From NCBI RefSeq assembly GCF_014201115.1, contig NZ_JACHDO010000001.1:3720001-3784000 (forward strand): a DNA stretch of 64,000 nucleotides. The letters run 5' to 3'. Below are positions 9,771 to 20,855 of this stretch, in pieces. Position numbers and translations under genes: made by a program. The stretch comes from Nocardiopsis metallicus. Lineage in GTDB: Bacteria > Actinomycetota > Actinomycetes > Streptosporangiales > Streptosporangiaceae. The number at the start of each line of letters is the position of its first letter. Positions within the stretch are counted from its first letter, which is position 1. Below the pieces are notes generated by a model. It worked only from the letters and a program-made list of their open reading frames with translations. It was not told where the DNA came from and ran no database searches.

Positions 9771-10010
9771 TGACCGGCCGCGACACGCGACCCGATCCGC
9801 GCAGGGCTGGGGGACCGCTGCCTTCGCTGCCGCTTTTCGTTGCCGACCTTGACCGGCCGCGACACGCACCCCGATCCCCGTAGGGCTGGGGAGACCGCTT
9901 CCCTCGCTGCCGCTTGTCCGTCCGGGCGAATGACCGGCCGCGACACGGCCAGGCGTTGCGCTCCGGCCGGGGGAAGGCACCGGCCGAAGGCCGCGCAGTC
10001 GCGGTTGCCG
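9771..10010. repeat. three ~80-bp tandem units
   Basis: TGACCGGCCGCGACAC recurs at 9771, 9850 and 9931. The first two units stay alike through CCCGATCC, GTAGGGCTGGGG (or GCAGGGCTGGGG) and TCGCTGCCGCTT; the third keeps only the first 16 bp. Period is 79-81 bp. No coding sense is evident. Confidence 0.65.
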
Positions 10011-10308
10011 TTGGTGGTTGCCGTTGGGCCCCTTTAGGGGCCCGCCTACCACCCCGACCACACCTGCCCCGTTTCCCGATAGCCGCCCACCGCCGTCGTA
10101 GCGAAGCGGGTCAAGGTGGAGCGCCCGGAGCGAAGCGAGGACAATGCCGTTTAGTTAAGGGACAGGCTGAGCTGTCAACCCCGAACTCGCCCACCGTGGC
10201 GCCAGGGTGTAACGGCCTCGAGCGATCCGTTGCAGGAACCCTTCCTGGACCCACACGCCCATCTGCGTGGCCAGACTCCGGTAATGGGGATAACCCAAAG
10301 CCCGAGCC

Positions 10309-11730
10309 GATGGTGTCCCATCAGGTGGTGTAACTTCACAACCGCACTAACCCCCGGGCAGTGACCCGGGGCCGATCTCGTTCGGGCCCTGCTGTCTGCC
10401 CGAGCCGCGCGCGTCCTGGCCCAGCAACTCGACCATGGACGCCTCGGACAAATAACGACGATCGCTCACCTGCCACTCGTCATGCAGCTCGGCCAGCACC
10501 GCCCCGGCCAACCGCCCCAACGCCTTCGGATTCGGAAAGACCTGCACCACGTCCGCCCGGCGCTTGACCTCCCGGTTCAACCGCTCCAGCGGGTTGGTCG
10601 ACCAGATCTTCTTCCAATGCCCGCTCGGGAAGTCCGCGAACGCCGTGATGTCCACCGCCGCCCCGGTCAGCATCTGCTCCACCTGCGGGAACTGCCGCCC
10701 AAGCATGGTGGCGACCGTGCCCAGATGGGTGCGCACCGCCTCGGCGTTGGTCTGAGCGAAGATCGTGCGGATCGTGGCCGCAACCATCTCCCCCGACCCC
10801 CTGGGCACCTTGGCCAGCACATCACGCACGAAATGCACCCGACAGCGCTGCCAGGCCGCCCCGAGGAAGACCGCCTCCACCGCGGCGACCAGGCCGGCGT
10901 GGGAGTCCGAGACCACCAACTGCACCCCGCCCAGGCCGCGTGAGCGCAAGCCGCGCAAGAACTCGGTCCAAAACGCGCGGGTCTCGCTGTCACCCACGGC
11001 GAAGCCCAACACTTCCCTTCGTCCCTGGGCGGTGACTCCGGTGGCGATCACGACCGCTTGGGAGGCGATCCGGTGCTGGATACGGGCCTTGCAGTAGGTC
11101 GCGTCCAAAAACACGTAGGGGAAGGCGGTGTGGTCCAGGGGCCGCTGCGCGAAGGCCTCGACCTCCTCGTCCAGCTCGGCGCAGATCCGCGAGACCTCGG
11201 ATTTGGAGATACCTGAGTCGGCTCCCAAAGCTTTGACCAGGTCATCCACCGATCGGGTGGAGACCCCGTGCACGTAGGCCTGCACGATGACGGCGAACAG
11301 GGCCCGGTCGATACGGCGGCGGCGTTCCAACAGGGAGGGGAAGAACGATCCGGAGCGGAGTTTGGGGATCTTCAGCTCCACGTCCCCGGCCGTGGTGGCC
11401 AGGGGACGGTCGCGGTGACCGTTGCGCCTGTTGGTGCGCTCGGGCGTGCGCTGGTGGGGGTGGGCACCGATGGTGGCGGTGGCCTCGGCCTCGATCAGTT
11501 CCTGGAGCATGCGCTCCAGCACCAGACGGACCATGTCGACATTCTCGGCGGCTTGTAGTGACTCCAGGAGCTGTTGTAGGTCATGCTGGGACAGAGCCAT
11601 CGTGCGTCCTTGGGTGAGGAACTTCAGACCTTCTCTCACTTAGACGGTCACACGATGGCTCGCCTGGTTTCTATAGCCGTGCAGGTCAGATCCCTGAACC
11701 CGGAGTTACACCACTCCAAGGGACATGACC
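10309..11730 (-). mobile_element. IS256-family insertion sequence
   Basis: A 1422-bp element bounded by ~27-bp imperfect inverted repeats (left GATGGTGTCCC...GGTGTAACT, right on the other strand GGTCATGTCCC...GGTGTAACT). It is flanked by the 8-bp direct repeat CCCGAGCC at 10301-10308 and 11731-11738. It carries one intact transposase gene and sits inside the IS4-family transposase, so it arrived later. Confidence 0.92.
10347..11600 (-). CDS. IS256-family transposase
   Basis: A 417-residue mutator-type DDE transposase, with Asp166 (FLDATYCK), Asp232 (VVSDSHAGL) and Glu339 (NPLERLNRE) visible. The opening MALSQHDLQQLL and the TNRRNGHRDR motif are family hallmarks. The ATG at 11600 was preferred over the open frame from 11639. 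Frame, length and ends are intact, so the element may still be active. Confidence 0.95.
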   Translation of the reverse strand: MALSQHDLQQLLESLQAAENVDMVRLVLERMLQELIEAEATATIGAHPHQRTPERTNRRNGHRDRPLATTAGDVELKIPKLRSGSFFPSLLERRRRIDRALFAVIVQAYVHGVSTRSVDDLVKALGADSGISKSEVSRICAELDEEVEAFAQRPLDHTAFPYVFLDATYCKARIQHRIASQAVVIATGVTAQGRREVLGFAVGDSETRAFWTEFLRGLRSRGLGGVQLVVSDSHAGLVAAVEAVFLGAAWQRCRVHFVRDVLAKVPRGSGEMVAATIRTIFAQTNAEAVRTHLGTVATMLGRQFPQVEQMLTGAAVDITAFADFPSGHWKKIWSTNPLERLNREVKRRADVVQVFPNPKALGRLAGAVLAELHDEWQVSDRRYLSEASMVELLGQDARGSGRQQGPNEIGPGSLPGG

Positions 11731-13551
11731 CCCGAGCCACCTCGATCGGGCTCCAACCTCGGTCTGGACCAGAACCCAACAGGCGCATCGTGCGCTCCTT
11801 GGACCCACCAGGGCGGATTCCAGGTGCCAGCGGTTGAGCTGCGGACTGTTTGGGGCCCACCACGGCCCCAGGCGCAGGGGCCAAGATCTCCAACTCCACT
11901 TTCTGCACCTGGTGGGTGGCGAGCGGCCGCTCGGGATCGGCGTAGCCGTAACGCAACTGAGGACACTTGACCTTGCGCGCGCTGATCCGAGCACGGCGGG
12001 CCGGGAGCAGGTTGTCCAACACCGCCTGAACGATGCTTCCGCCCCGGCCGGGATCGTCATCGTCGGGCAGCACCTGCTGGGCAGTGATGACCTGACATCG
12101 GGCGGTGTTCAGGGCAGTGGTGAACCCAGCCCGATCGGCGTGGGTGCCCGGCCGGGACTCCACCGCCTCGACCATGGCCATGCGCAGCGCTTGGTAGAGC
12201 GCCAACAGGGCCCACACCTCCTGCTCCAGGCCGACCGGGTCCTGGGAGCGCAACACGCGACGGTGCAGCAGGGTATGGCGCAGGGAGTAGAAGGCCGATT
12301 CGATCTCCCAGCGTTCGTGGTAGAGGGCCAGCAGCTGTGGGGCGGGGTCGGTGCGGTGGTCGAGCAGGGTGGTGGCCAGCCGGTACACGCCCCTGGCCTG
12401 CTGCCCGTCCTGGGTGGTGGCGGTGATGCGGGCTTCGATGACGCGGAGTTTGAGCCCGTCCAGGTGGGTGAGGTAGGAGCCGTCCGGTAGCAGGGTTTCC
12501 ACCCGGGGGCGGCGGCGTGGGTGCAAACGGATCAGGAGTTGGGCTCCGGTGGTGGCGAGCTCGCCCAGGAAGGTGTTGCCTTGGTAGGCCTGGTCGGCCA
12601 GGACCAGCATCTGGGGGGTGAGCAGGCCCAGCAGGGGGCGGGCCTGGTCGGGTTCGCCGCTGGGGGCTCGGGTCAGGGTGGCTCCCAGCAGGGAGCGGGT
12701 GCCGGTCTCGCACAGGGTGGTGATCTGCAGGCGGGGGTAGCCTTCCACGCCTTGCTGGTAGTGGATTTTGCGGAGCCAGGTGAGGTTGCGTTCGCTGTCA
12801 GGGGCTTTGATCGAGTGGCAGGCGTCAAAGGCCACGGTGCGCCAGTGCCGGTAGCGGGTGCCGGGGGTCGCGGGTTGGGCCAAAGGAACCGCGAGGGTCT
12901 CGAAGAGGGTTTTGAACGGGCCGGCTCCCAAACGTCGGCGTAGGTGGCTGAGGGCGGATTGGCTGGGGCGGGGCACGGGTAGGCCGTGCAGGCCTGCGAC
13001 GAGGGTGTCCCAGACGCGGGCGTATCCCAGGTGGGGGAACAGGGTGAGGGCGAGCACGAAGTAGACGCCGACCCGTGAGGGCAGGCGGCGTAGTCGTTGT
13101 TGCTGGGTGCGGGTGTGTTCCAGGGCGGCGTCGATGAGGTCGAAGGGGAGGTAGCGGGTGAGCTCGCCCAGGTGGCCGGGGGCGTAGATTCCAGCGGCCA
13201 CGGTGATCGTGCGGGTGGCAGAGGTTGTGGTGGTGGCATACTGGTCGGGCAACGGGGCCTCCGGGCGCAGGTGGATCTTGGTCGATTTCCTGCTTCTATC
13301 GGAGGTCCCGTTCTTTGTGCTGGGTGGTTGCGGGTGGTGTTACAGGCTTGACATCTGGCCTGAAGCGCTAACTAAACGGCATTGGAAGCGAGGACGTACG
13401 ACCTTGAGGCGCGCAGCGTAGACGGCCACCATCACGCGGCGGGAAACGGGGGAACCGCAACCCGAACCGCAGGCCCCCGGCCCCGCAGAGGACCCACCCT
13501 GCCCCCGCACAGGCCCCACCCCGGATGCCCTACCCGAGCCTGAGCCTGGCC

Positions 13552-13580
13552 CGGAGAGCCTCTCCGTGCCAGGCTCTCCG
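13552..13580 (-). terminator. hairpin after globin gene
   Basis: CGGAGAGCC (13552-13560) pairs with GGCTCTCCG (13572-13580) around an 11-nt loop, about 80 bp beyond the globin stop codon. Confidence 0.5.
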
Positions 13581-13658
13581 CTTCTTGGGGTCCCAACGCT
13601 CCGGATTCACCAACAGCGTCCAGGGGAGACCGAGACTCGACCCACGAAAGTACGGGGG

Positions 13659-14210
13659 TCAGCGCTTCAGGGAGATGGTGACGGCCTCGCCGTCGTCATC
13701 GTCTCCCTGCGTCCGGCTGTCGCGGCTCACCCTGCCGTCGCCGCCCACGCGCAGCGAGGTCGGCTTGGCCACCGCGGGGGGCGTGGCCTCCCCGGGAACG
13801 TTCACCATGCTGTGCGCGGCCATGACCATGTACTCCCAGAGCTGGCGCTCCAGGACCTCGTGCATGTCCAGGGAGTCCACCGCGGCGCGCATGTGTTTGA
13901 GCCACAGGTCGCGCTCGGCCGCGCCGACGCGGAACGGCACGTGTCGCATGCGCAGGCGCGGGTGGCCGCGCTGCTCGTTGTAGGTGCGGGGGCCTCCCCA
14001 GTACTGGATGAGGAACAGACGCAGGCGCTCCTCGGCGGGCCCCAGGTCCTCCTCGGGGTACATGGGCCGCAGCACGGGGTCGTCGGCGACGCCCTCGTAG
14101 AAACGGCGAACCAGGAGGGTGAAGAACTCCTCACCGCCCACGGCCTCGTAGAACGTCATCTGCGCGGGCTCGTCGCCCGCGCCCTGGTGGTCATCACGCG
14201 CGGAAGTCAT
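13659..14210 (-). CDS. glbO: group II truncated haemoglobin
   Basis: A 183-residue TrHbO-type globin that binds haem and O2 in the cytoplasm. Diagnostic features are [19 protein letters not shown] (Tyr B10 region), FLIQYWGGP (CD1/CD region) and [10 protein letters not shown] with the proximal His, plus the Trp of the G helix (RQLWEYM). Typical members stop soon after MVNVP. This one has an extra ~50-residue acidic/polar tail ending AVTISLKR, likely disordered. The ATG at 14210 fits the family start. It is monocistronic. Confidence 0.92.
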   Translation of the reverse strand: MTSARDDHQGAGDEPAQMTFYEAVGGEEFFTLLVRRFYEGVADDPVLRPMYPEEDLGPAEERLRLFLIQYWGGPRTYNEQRGHPRLRMRHVPFRVGAAERDLWLKHMRAAVDSLDMHEVLERQLWEYMVMAAHSMVNVPGEATPPAVAKPTSLRVGGDGRVSRDSRTQGDDDDGEAVTISLKR

Positions 14211-14421
14211 CGGGTCCAGGGTATGCCACGTTCACGATCCCTCTCCTGGGCCGGTCGGCAGGGAATAGTCACGGGGTCGGAGGGATGTTCCCGCTTCCGG
14301 TCCCCCGGGCCCGGGGCTCGGTCGCGATGAGCCGCCTCCCGTAGGGCCCCGGTGGTCCTGACGTCCCGGACAGCTCCGGTGGCCTCGGTCGTACCAGAAG
14401 TCTCGTGCACGGGTGCGACCC

Positions 14422-15186
14422 TCAGGAAACGCTGGCCAGGAGCTCGGTGAGCAGGCGGGAGCGGACGCCTCCCTCGGCGTCCAGTTCCTCGTCGGCGTGC
14501 CAGGTGCAGCCCACGCTCAGGGCGACGACCCTGCCGGTGCCGAGAATCGTACGGACGGCTGAGAGGACCTCGCCGGTCCGGGGGCCGCCGGGGGTGGGGA
14601 ACAGCAGGCCGGGGGCCTCGGCTGCGTCGATGACGTCCAGGTCCACGTGGAGCAGGAGGGGGCCCTCGGGGAGCGTTCCGGGTTCGATGTCGGTGACCTT
14701 GCTCCGCCGTACCGCGGAGGTGCGCAGGTACTCCTCCTCGGGCGGGTCGAGGTCGCGTCCGTCCACCAGGAGCAGCCGTTCCTCCGCGATGTCCCGGAGC
14801 CCGAGCCGGTCGGTGGCCGGATCCGGCCGGTAGCCCGCGAGCACGCGCAGCGGGATCCCGCCCTCGTACCCGGAGGCGCTGGTCTCCATGGTCTGGACGT
14901 CGCCGTGCGCGTCGAACCAGACGACGGCCGGGTCCACCCCCGCGCGCTGCACTCCGGCGGCGGTTCCGAGGGCCACCATGCAGTCGCCGGACAGTACGGT
15001 CGGGACCCGCCCGACCCAGACCTGGTCGGCCACGCGGTCGGCGACCTCCTCGTGGAGTGCCGCCATCCGGACCCACCGGTCGGCCTCCGGCAGATCCGGA
15101 TGCACCGTCACCGCCCCCGCCGGTAACGGGAGCCGGAAGGCGGGCAGGTGGTCGTCCAGGTGGTAGGGCACACACAGAATCGTCAT
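14422..15186 (-). CDS. arginase-family (ureohydrolase-like) protein
   Basis: A 254-residue protein of the arginase/agmatinase/formiminoglutamase superfamily, with the metal-binding segments WFDAHGD and HVDLDVID. The first segment, normally GGDHS, reads LSGDC, so the His ligand of the first Mn site is replaced by Cys. Substrate is therefore uncertain and hydrolase activity is not assured. This variant recurs in actinobacterial homologues as I recall them. It stands alone between glbO and ettA. Confidence 0.8.
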   Translation of the reverse strand: MTILCVPYHLDDHLPAFRLPLPAGAVTVHPDLPEADRWVRMAALHEEVADRVADQVWVGRVPTVLSGDCMVALGTAAGVQRAGVDPAVVWFDAHGDVQTMETSASGYEGGIPLRVLAGYRPDPATDRLGLRDIAEERLLLVDGRDLDPPEEEYLRTSAVRRSKVTDIEPGTLPEGPLLLHVDLDVIDAAEAPGLLFPTPGGPRTGEVLSAVRTILGTGRVVALSVGCTWHADEELDAEGGVRSRLLTELLASVS

Positions 15187-15274
15187 GCCAGGACCATAGT
15201 GACGGGAGTGCCTGTCAGTACAGGGTTTTTCGCACCTGAAACACCGGCGGGCACCGGGTCACCGGGGAACGCGA

Positions 15275-15312
15275 AGGCCCCGCCGACCGGACGGATCCGG
15301 CCCACGGGGCCT
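15275..15312 (-). terminator. hairpin after ettA
   Basis: AGGCCCCG (15275-15282) pairs with CGGGGCCT (15305-15312), with inner GGCC-type pairing. It lies 60 bp beyond the ettA stop codon. Confidence 0.6.
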
Positions 15313-15371
15313 GTCGGTGCTGCTTGACCGCTGGGCGGTGGCTTCGCTGACCGCTGGCCGCTGTCCGGTGA

Positions 15372-17036
<1,665 letters not shown>

Positions 17037-17640
17037 GCCTCCCAGCCTAGGGCGTCAGGGCGTGTGCCCGGACCTGTCGGGACTCCGAATCGTGACGATC
17101 CGCAGGAGTCCGCACCATCCCGGATCGGAGCTCCCCGGCCGGCACCGAGCACGACCTGGCACGGCGGGGGTGAACGATCCCGTCCCGGCGGGCTCGTCGT
17201 CGGCCGCTATCCGGCATCACGTCAGCGGTGTCGGCGGGACGGCCGATGGCGGGCCGGACACACCCCGCTCCGAGCCCTCACCGAGGGGTGCCAGAACGCG
17301 CTCGACGCCCCGGGAGCCGCAGTACGGGAGGCGTACCGCGCAGAGGGTGTCCGCGCGCGCTGGCACACCCCTGCGCGGGTTCTGGCCCGAATCCGCCGCC
17401 ATCCCTGGCACAGGGTGTGGAGCGGGCACGGGGCCTGGAGCGGGGCAAGGCGTGCTGCGGGCGCGGACGTCGATCCCGTCGATCCCCACCCCCGCCCCGC
17501 CAACACGGCCCCGTGGCCACCCTCGTTCACGTCGTCCCCGAATTCTCACCGCTCCCGCTCCCGCTCCCGCTCACGCCCAGTCGCCCGGTCGGCCAGTCGG
17601 TCAGTCGGTCAGTCGGTCAGTCGGTCAGTCGGCAAGTCAG
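17037..17640. other. intergenic region, no gene seen
   Basis: About 600 bp between ettA and the DUF4192 gene, both on the minus strand. Short frames here are low-complexity and were not accepted. The end nearest the DUF4192 gene holds CCGCTC triplet-like runs (17550-17575) and an 8-bp tandem array. Confidence 0.5.
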
Positions 17641-17655
17641 TCAGTCAGCCAGCCA
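17580..17655. repeat. GTCGGTCA 8-bp tandem array
   Basis: Four perfect GTCGGTCA units at 17596-17627 are flanked by degenerate units (GTCGGCAA, GTCAGTCA, GTCAGCCA). The stop codon and last codons of the DUF4192 gene lie within the array, so slippage here could change its C-terminus. Confidence 0.8.
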
Positions 17656-18906
17656 GGGGCAGCGTTGCCGCTCGCCACGCGGCCCGAGGCGCCACCACTT
17701 CCTCTCATGCCCGGGTGGCGCCGAGGACGAGGGCATTCCCTGCCCCACGCGCGAGGTAGCCCCGGGAGCGGCGGCGCCGGTCGTACTACTCAGCGGGATC
17801 GGGGTGCGGGTTGGTCTGGAGGGGTCCGCTTCGTCCTCGGCCCCGACCTCCTCCTCGCTCTGGTGGTCGAGGCGCTGGGCCAGGAAGCCGCGCCAGCGTT
17901 CGGCGGGCAGTCCCCACCGCAGCGCCCGGGACATGAGGACCGCCATCGCGTAGCCCGGGTCCGCCTTCAGGGCGAGGTCCAGGGCGGCCCGGGCCAGGTC
18001 GTGGTCGTCGTGCTGCCAGGCGGCCACCGCCAGCAGGGCGGCCGGGGCCGGGAGGTGGCGTTCGGGGACATGGCGGACCAGCCTCGACCACAGGCGCATG
18101 TGGAGCCGTGCGGTCTCCGGGGTGATCCGGGTCCACACCGCGTCGCGCACGCGCAGTCCGGTCAGGTGGACCCCCAGCCGCCCCAGGGTCCGCGGGTCGG
18201 TGACCCGCCGCCGGCGCTCCTCGCGCAGCGCGTCCAGTACCTCGGGGGTCCGACGCCGGGCCCCGTCCCCCTCGGACGCCTCCTCCTCGGCCGCCGTCGC
18301 CGCCTCGGCCACCGCCTCTCGCAGCTTCCCACGCACGGGGTCAAGGAGGAACCTGATCCGCGCGGAGGGCCCCGGGTCTCCCGGGACCAGCCCGCGCAGG
18401 ACCGCCTCCGCCGGGACCGGTGAGGTGTCCGGGTCGAAGCGTGTGCCTTCGTCCGGGCAGCACCCGAGGTCCTGGCAGAGGTAGGACCAGTAGCGTCCCC
18501 CGGTCACCCGGAGCGCCTCCAGGACCCGGACCCCTCGGACACGGGCCGCCTGGAGGAGGGAGTGGATGTGCGGAGTGACCCGCTCCGGTTGACCGAAACC
18601 GGCCACGAGGAGGGCGCTGCCGTCAGCTGCCAGTGCCGCGGACACCGCCGCCCCACCGCTCCGCTCCGGGGTGAGGACGTGGTCCAGGTGGTCGAGTCCG
18701 CCGTAGAGGATTCCGAGCACATGGCCCTCACCCACCACCAGCGCGACCAGCGCGTCGTCCAGGGGCTGGGACACCAGGTAGGGCAGGGCTGCGAGAAGGT
18801 CGGCCGGGGCCCGCAGCCGAAGCGGGCTCACTGGGGAGTTCGGGGGCTGGGAGGGGTGGGGAGGGTCGGCGGGTTCAGGGGACGTTCCATGCTGATCACC
18901 GGGCAT
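17641..18906 (-). CDS. DUF4192 family protein
   Basis: A 421-residue protein of the actinobacterial DUF4192 family, recognised by LRLRAPADLLAALPYLV, DDALVALVV and the C-terminal VAAWQHDDHDLARAALDLALKADP helical repeat. It appears soluble. An Ala/Glu-rich segment (residues ~195-215) separates the two halves. The last ~60 residues are Ser/Thr/Pro/Arg-rich, poorly conserved in style, and run into an 8-bp tandem repeat. Function is unknown. ATG 18906. Confidence 0.8.
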   Translation of the reverse strand: MPGDQHGTSPEPADPPHPSQPPNSPVSPLRLRAPADLLAALPYLVSQPLDDALVALVVGEGHVLGILYGGLDHLDHVLTPERSGGAAVSAALAADGSALLVAGFGQPERVTPHIHSLLQAARVRGVRVLEALRVTGGRYWSYLCQDLGCCPDEGTRFDPDTSPVPAEAVLRGLVPGDPGPSARIRFLLDPVRGKLREAVAEAATAAEEEASEGDGARRRTPEVLDALREERRRRVTDPRTLGRLGVHLTGLRVRDAVWTRITPETARLHMRLWSRLVRHVPERHLPAPAALLAVAAWQHDDHDLARAALDLALKADPGYAMAVLMSRALRWGLPAERWRGFLAQRLDHQSEEEVGAEDEADPSRPTRTPIPLSSTTGAAAPGATSRVGQGMPSSSAPPGHERKWWRLGPRGERQRCPWLAD

Positions 18907-19002
18907 GGTTCCACGTTCGGTGACCGGGCGCGGGGGCGCAAGCAGCCCCCGCGAACCTGTGGATAACCTGCCCCGACCACCCTCCTCCGACGTTCTCGCA
19001 GG

Positions 19003-20358
19003 TCAGGAAGGGTCACCCGGGTTGCTCGTGGAATCGGTGATCTCGCCCTCCCGGGGGCCGGGGATCTTCCCGGACACCTCGGGGCGCCCGGCCGGCAGGC
19101 ACACGCGGTCGCGGCCGGTCTCCTTCGCCCGGTAGAGCGCGAGGTCGGCGGCGGTCAGCAGCTCGACGAGGTCGTCACCGTGGTCACCGGCCACGGCCAC
19201 CCCGATCGAGATGGTGATGGACACCAGGACGTCGTCCACCGCGATCTCCATCCGGCCGACCTGGCAGCGCAGGCGTTCGGCGGCCTGCCAGGCCTCGGTG
19301 GTGTCGGCCCCCGGCAGCATGACCACGAACTCCTCGCCGCCGAAGCGGCCGAGCAGGTCCGACTGGCGCAGCTGCTGGGAGATGGTCGTGGCGACCCCGA
19401 GCAGGACCTGGTCGCCGAAGAGGTGCCCGTAGTTGTCGTTGACCCGCTTGAAGTGGTCGATGTCGACGATGAGCACCGCCGCGCGGCCACGCGTGGAGTG
19501 GGCACGAACGATCTCGGCAGCCGCTTCCCTCTCCCAGGTGGGTGCGTTGAGCAGGCCGGTCTTCGGGTCAGTCCGGGCCGCAGCCCTCAGCTGCTGGTAG
19601 ACCAGGCTGCGCTGCAGCAGTAGCACCGGTGGAACCGCGATCACCAGCAGGAACAGCGAGAGCTGGGCGAGGATGGCGACGGTGACCCCGACACATAATT
19701 CGGCGGAGTCGACCAGGATCCCCTCCCTGTCCCACAGGTCGCGGATACCGCCGGTGACACCGCCGAGCTTGCTGCCGCAGAACACCAACAGGCTGTTCAG
19801 GACGGTGAATCCGGCACAGCAGGCCAGGGCCAGTGCCGCGCCGCTGAGGCTGAGCAGGGCCTCGTGGGAGTTCGGGGAGCCGCTGATCCCGGCCGGGAAT
19901 CCGACCTGGCTCCCGTGCCAGGCCACTGAGGCGATGAACCCCGAAACGCCCACAACTGAGGCGTTGAACACCCGCCGGTGCGGCACCGTGTGACTGCGGC
20001 GGTGCCGGAGCATCAGGTAGATGGGGATCGGGATGAGGAGCAAGTACACCGGCGGCAGAAGGAGCATCGCGGGGAACCACCAGGCTCCCAGGAGGTCCCG
20101 GCTGACCCCGGCGGGCATGTCGATACGGCTGACCGCGGCTATGCATATCAGGGCGGAGACCACGAGAGCGAGCAGCAGGGCGACGTCGATGAGCCTGAGG
20201 GTCGTCTGCGCCGCGGCCACCCCGAACAGGAACAGCGCAACGAAGACCATCAGAAACACAAAGGCCACCAGCCCGGGGGGCTGCTGGAAGATCAGCCAGG
20301 TACGGCGCTCCCCCGGGGAACTCTCATCGGCCGCCACCGGCTTCTCCGAGATGCTCAC
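19003..20358 (-). CDS. membrane diguanylate cyclase (GGDEF)
   Basis: A 451-residue membrane protein that should make cyclic di-GMP. The N-terminal ~270 residues hold about eight hydrophobic helices. A short helical linker leads to a GGDEF domain (residues ~285-435). The catalytic loop reads GGEEF (340-344), an active variant. The RxxD inhibitory site is present as RQSD (331-334), so product feedback is expected. The GTG at 20358 has AGGGAGG 8 bp upstream, and was chosen over the open frame to 20535. No EAL domain is present. Confidence 0.88.
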   Translation of the reverse strand: MSISEKPVAADESSPGERRTWLIFQQPPGLVAFVFLMVFVALFLFGVAAAQTTLRLIDVALLLALVVSALICIAAVSRIDMPAGVSRDLLGAWWFPAMLLLPPVYLLLIPIPIYLMLRHRRSHTVPHRRVFNASVVGVSGFIASVAWHGSQVGFPAGISGSPNSHEALLSLSGAALALACCAGFTVLNSLLVFCGSKLGGVTGGIRDLWDREGILVDSAELCVGVTVAILAQLSLFLLVIAVPPVLLLQRSLVYQQLRAAARTDPKTGLLNAPTWEREAAAEIVRAHSTRGRAAVLIVDIDHFKRVNDNYGHLFGDQVLLGVATTISQQLRQSDLLGRFGGEEFVVMLPGADTTEAWQAAERLRCQVGRMEIAVDDVLVSITISIGVAVAGDHGDDLVELLTAADLALYRAKETGRDRVCLPAGRPEVSGKIPGPREGEITDSTSNPGDPS

Positions 20359-20808
20359 CGCTTCGTCCTCCCTCCCGGTTTCACCTTCTACCCTCGAACC
20401 CTTGGCTACTCTGATGTACTCACCGCCTCCCACGGTTCCCCTTTCGACGAACCGGATTCGCCCCGCGTTCCCTCGCGGTGCCAGTCGGTGACCAGCGGGG
20501 TTCGACATCCTTCCTGGTAGGCGCCGGGCAATCACACCGGCACTACTTTACATTACTTTGGGTAATAACTTAATTGCCGATTGTATGTACCTTGCAGGCT
20601 GAGGCTACCTTAGTCCTCACCCTCTGTTCCAGGGGGCTTGGTTAGCGTGACAAATTGGGGCATCCTGCCATAGGGCATCGGTGGTTCCGGCCGGAAATCT
20701 GGACCGGTCCGTCGGGCACCGTCTTGTCCGACGCACCGACCGCCCGATCCCCGTCAGCACTCAGCACACAGCACACAGCACACAGCACTCGAACCGTAGG
20801 AGCATCAA
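20359..20808. promoter_or_regulatory. AT-rich divergent promoter region
   Basis: This 450-bp stretch separates the diguanylate cyclase and the 9-codon gene. 20540-20690 is much richer in A/T than its surroundings (TACTTTACATTACTTTGGG) and probably holds both promoters. AGG-N9-CCT at about 20596-20610 loosely resembles an iron-box core. CACACAG-type 8-bp repeats occupy 20759-20788. Confidence 0.4.
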
Positions 20809-20838
20809 ATGGCGAAGAAGATCTGGAACTGGCTCTAA
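20809..20838 (+). CDS. 9-codon micro-ORF MAKKIWNWL
   Basis: An ATG at 20809 is preceded by AGGAG with a 6-nt spacer, the best-placed ribosome site in this part of the window. The nine codons read MAKKIWNWL, and the TAA is followed 17 bp later by a perfect 18-bp hairpin. Two lysines, then alternating Trp/hydrophobic residues make a small amphipathic cationic peptide. Nothing on the same strand follows the hairpin within reach, so this is not a leader peptide for a downstream operon. It could be a secreted or membrane-active peptide, or a translated small RNA. No family is recognised. Confidence 0.5.
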   Translation: MAKKIWNWL

Positions 20839-20855
20839 GTCCCCCTCCCTGACAC

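Larger units (their letters stand above)
9322..10131. other. gene-free spacer with repeats
   Basis: No convincing gene is seen on either strand. The stretch carries a 54-bp palindrome (9587-9640) and three tandem ~80-bp units (9771 onward), listed separately. Before the IS4-family insertion it was continuous with 13395-13550. Confidence 0.6.
10155..13252 (-). pseudogene. IS4-family transposase split by IS256-type insertion
   Basis: It starts at a TTG (13252) with GGAGG 5 bp before it. The N-terminal and DDE catalytic parts are intact on 13252-11739: FDACHSIKA, VLADQAYQG and the YHERWEIESAFYSLR block with the catalytic Glu. The present frame then runs into the IS256 end and stops at 11648 (534 codons, foreign tail). 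Joining 11739 to 10308 gives an uninterrupted frame to a TAA at 10155: 555 residues, ending in a winged-helix-like segment (ALGYPHYRSLATQMG). The TAA lies inside the terminal inverted repeat, as in related elements. The insertion therefore hit the C-terminal helix-turn-helix codons. Confidence 0.88.
10142..13384 (-). mobile_element. IS4-family insertion sequence, interrupted
   Basis: Both ends carry the 16-bp inverted repeat CAATGCCGTTTAGTTA: 10142-10157 and, reversed, 13369-13384. They are flanked by the 10-bp direct repeat GAAGCGAGGA (10132-10141 and 13385-13394), the expected target duplication. The element holds one transposase gene and is split by an IS256-family element at 10309-11730. 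Without that insert it would be about 1.8 kb, a normal IS4 size. Confidence 0.9.

Noticed and set aside
17217..17549. 110-codon minus-strand frame between ettA and DUF4192 gene
   Set aside because: Gly/Arg/Pro low complexity with no ribosome site.
20596..20610. iron-box (IdeR/DmdR) ahead of the 9-codon gene
   Set aside because: AGG-N9-CCT ends fit, but only about 10 of 15 positions match and the centre is not palindromic.
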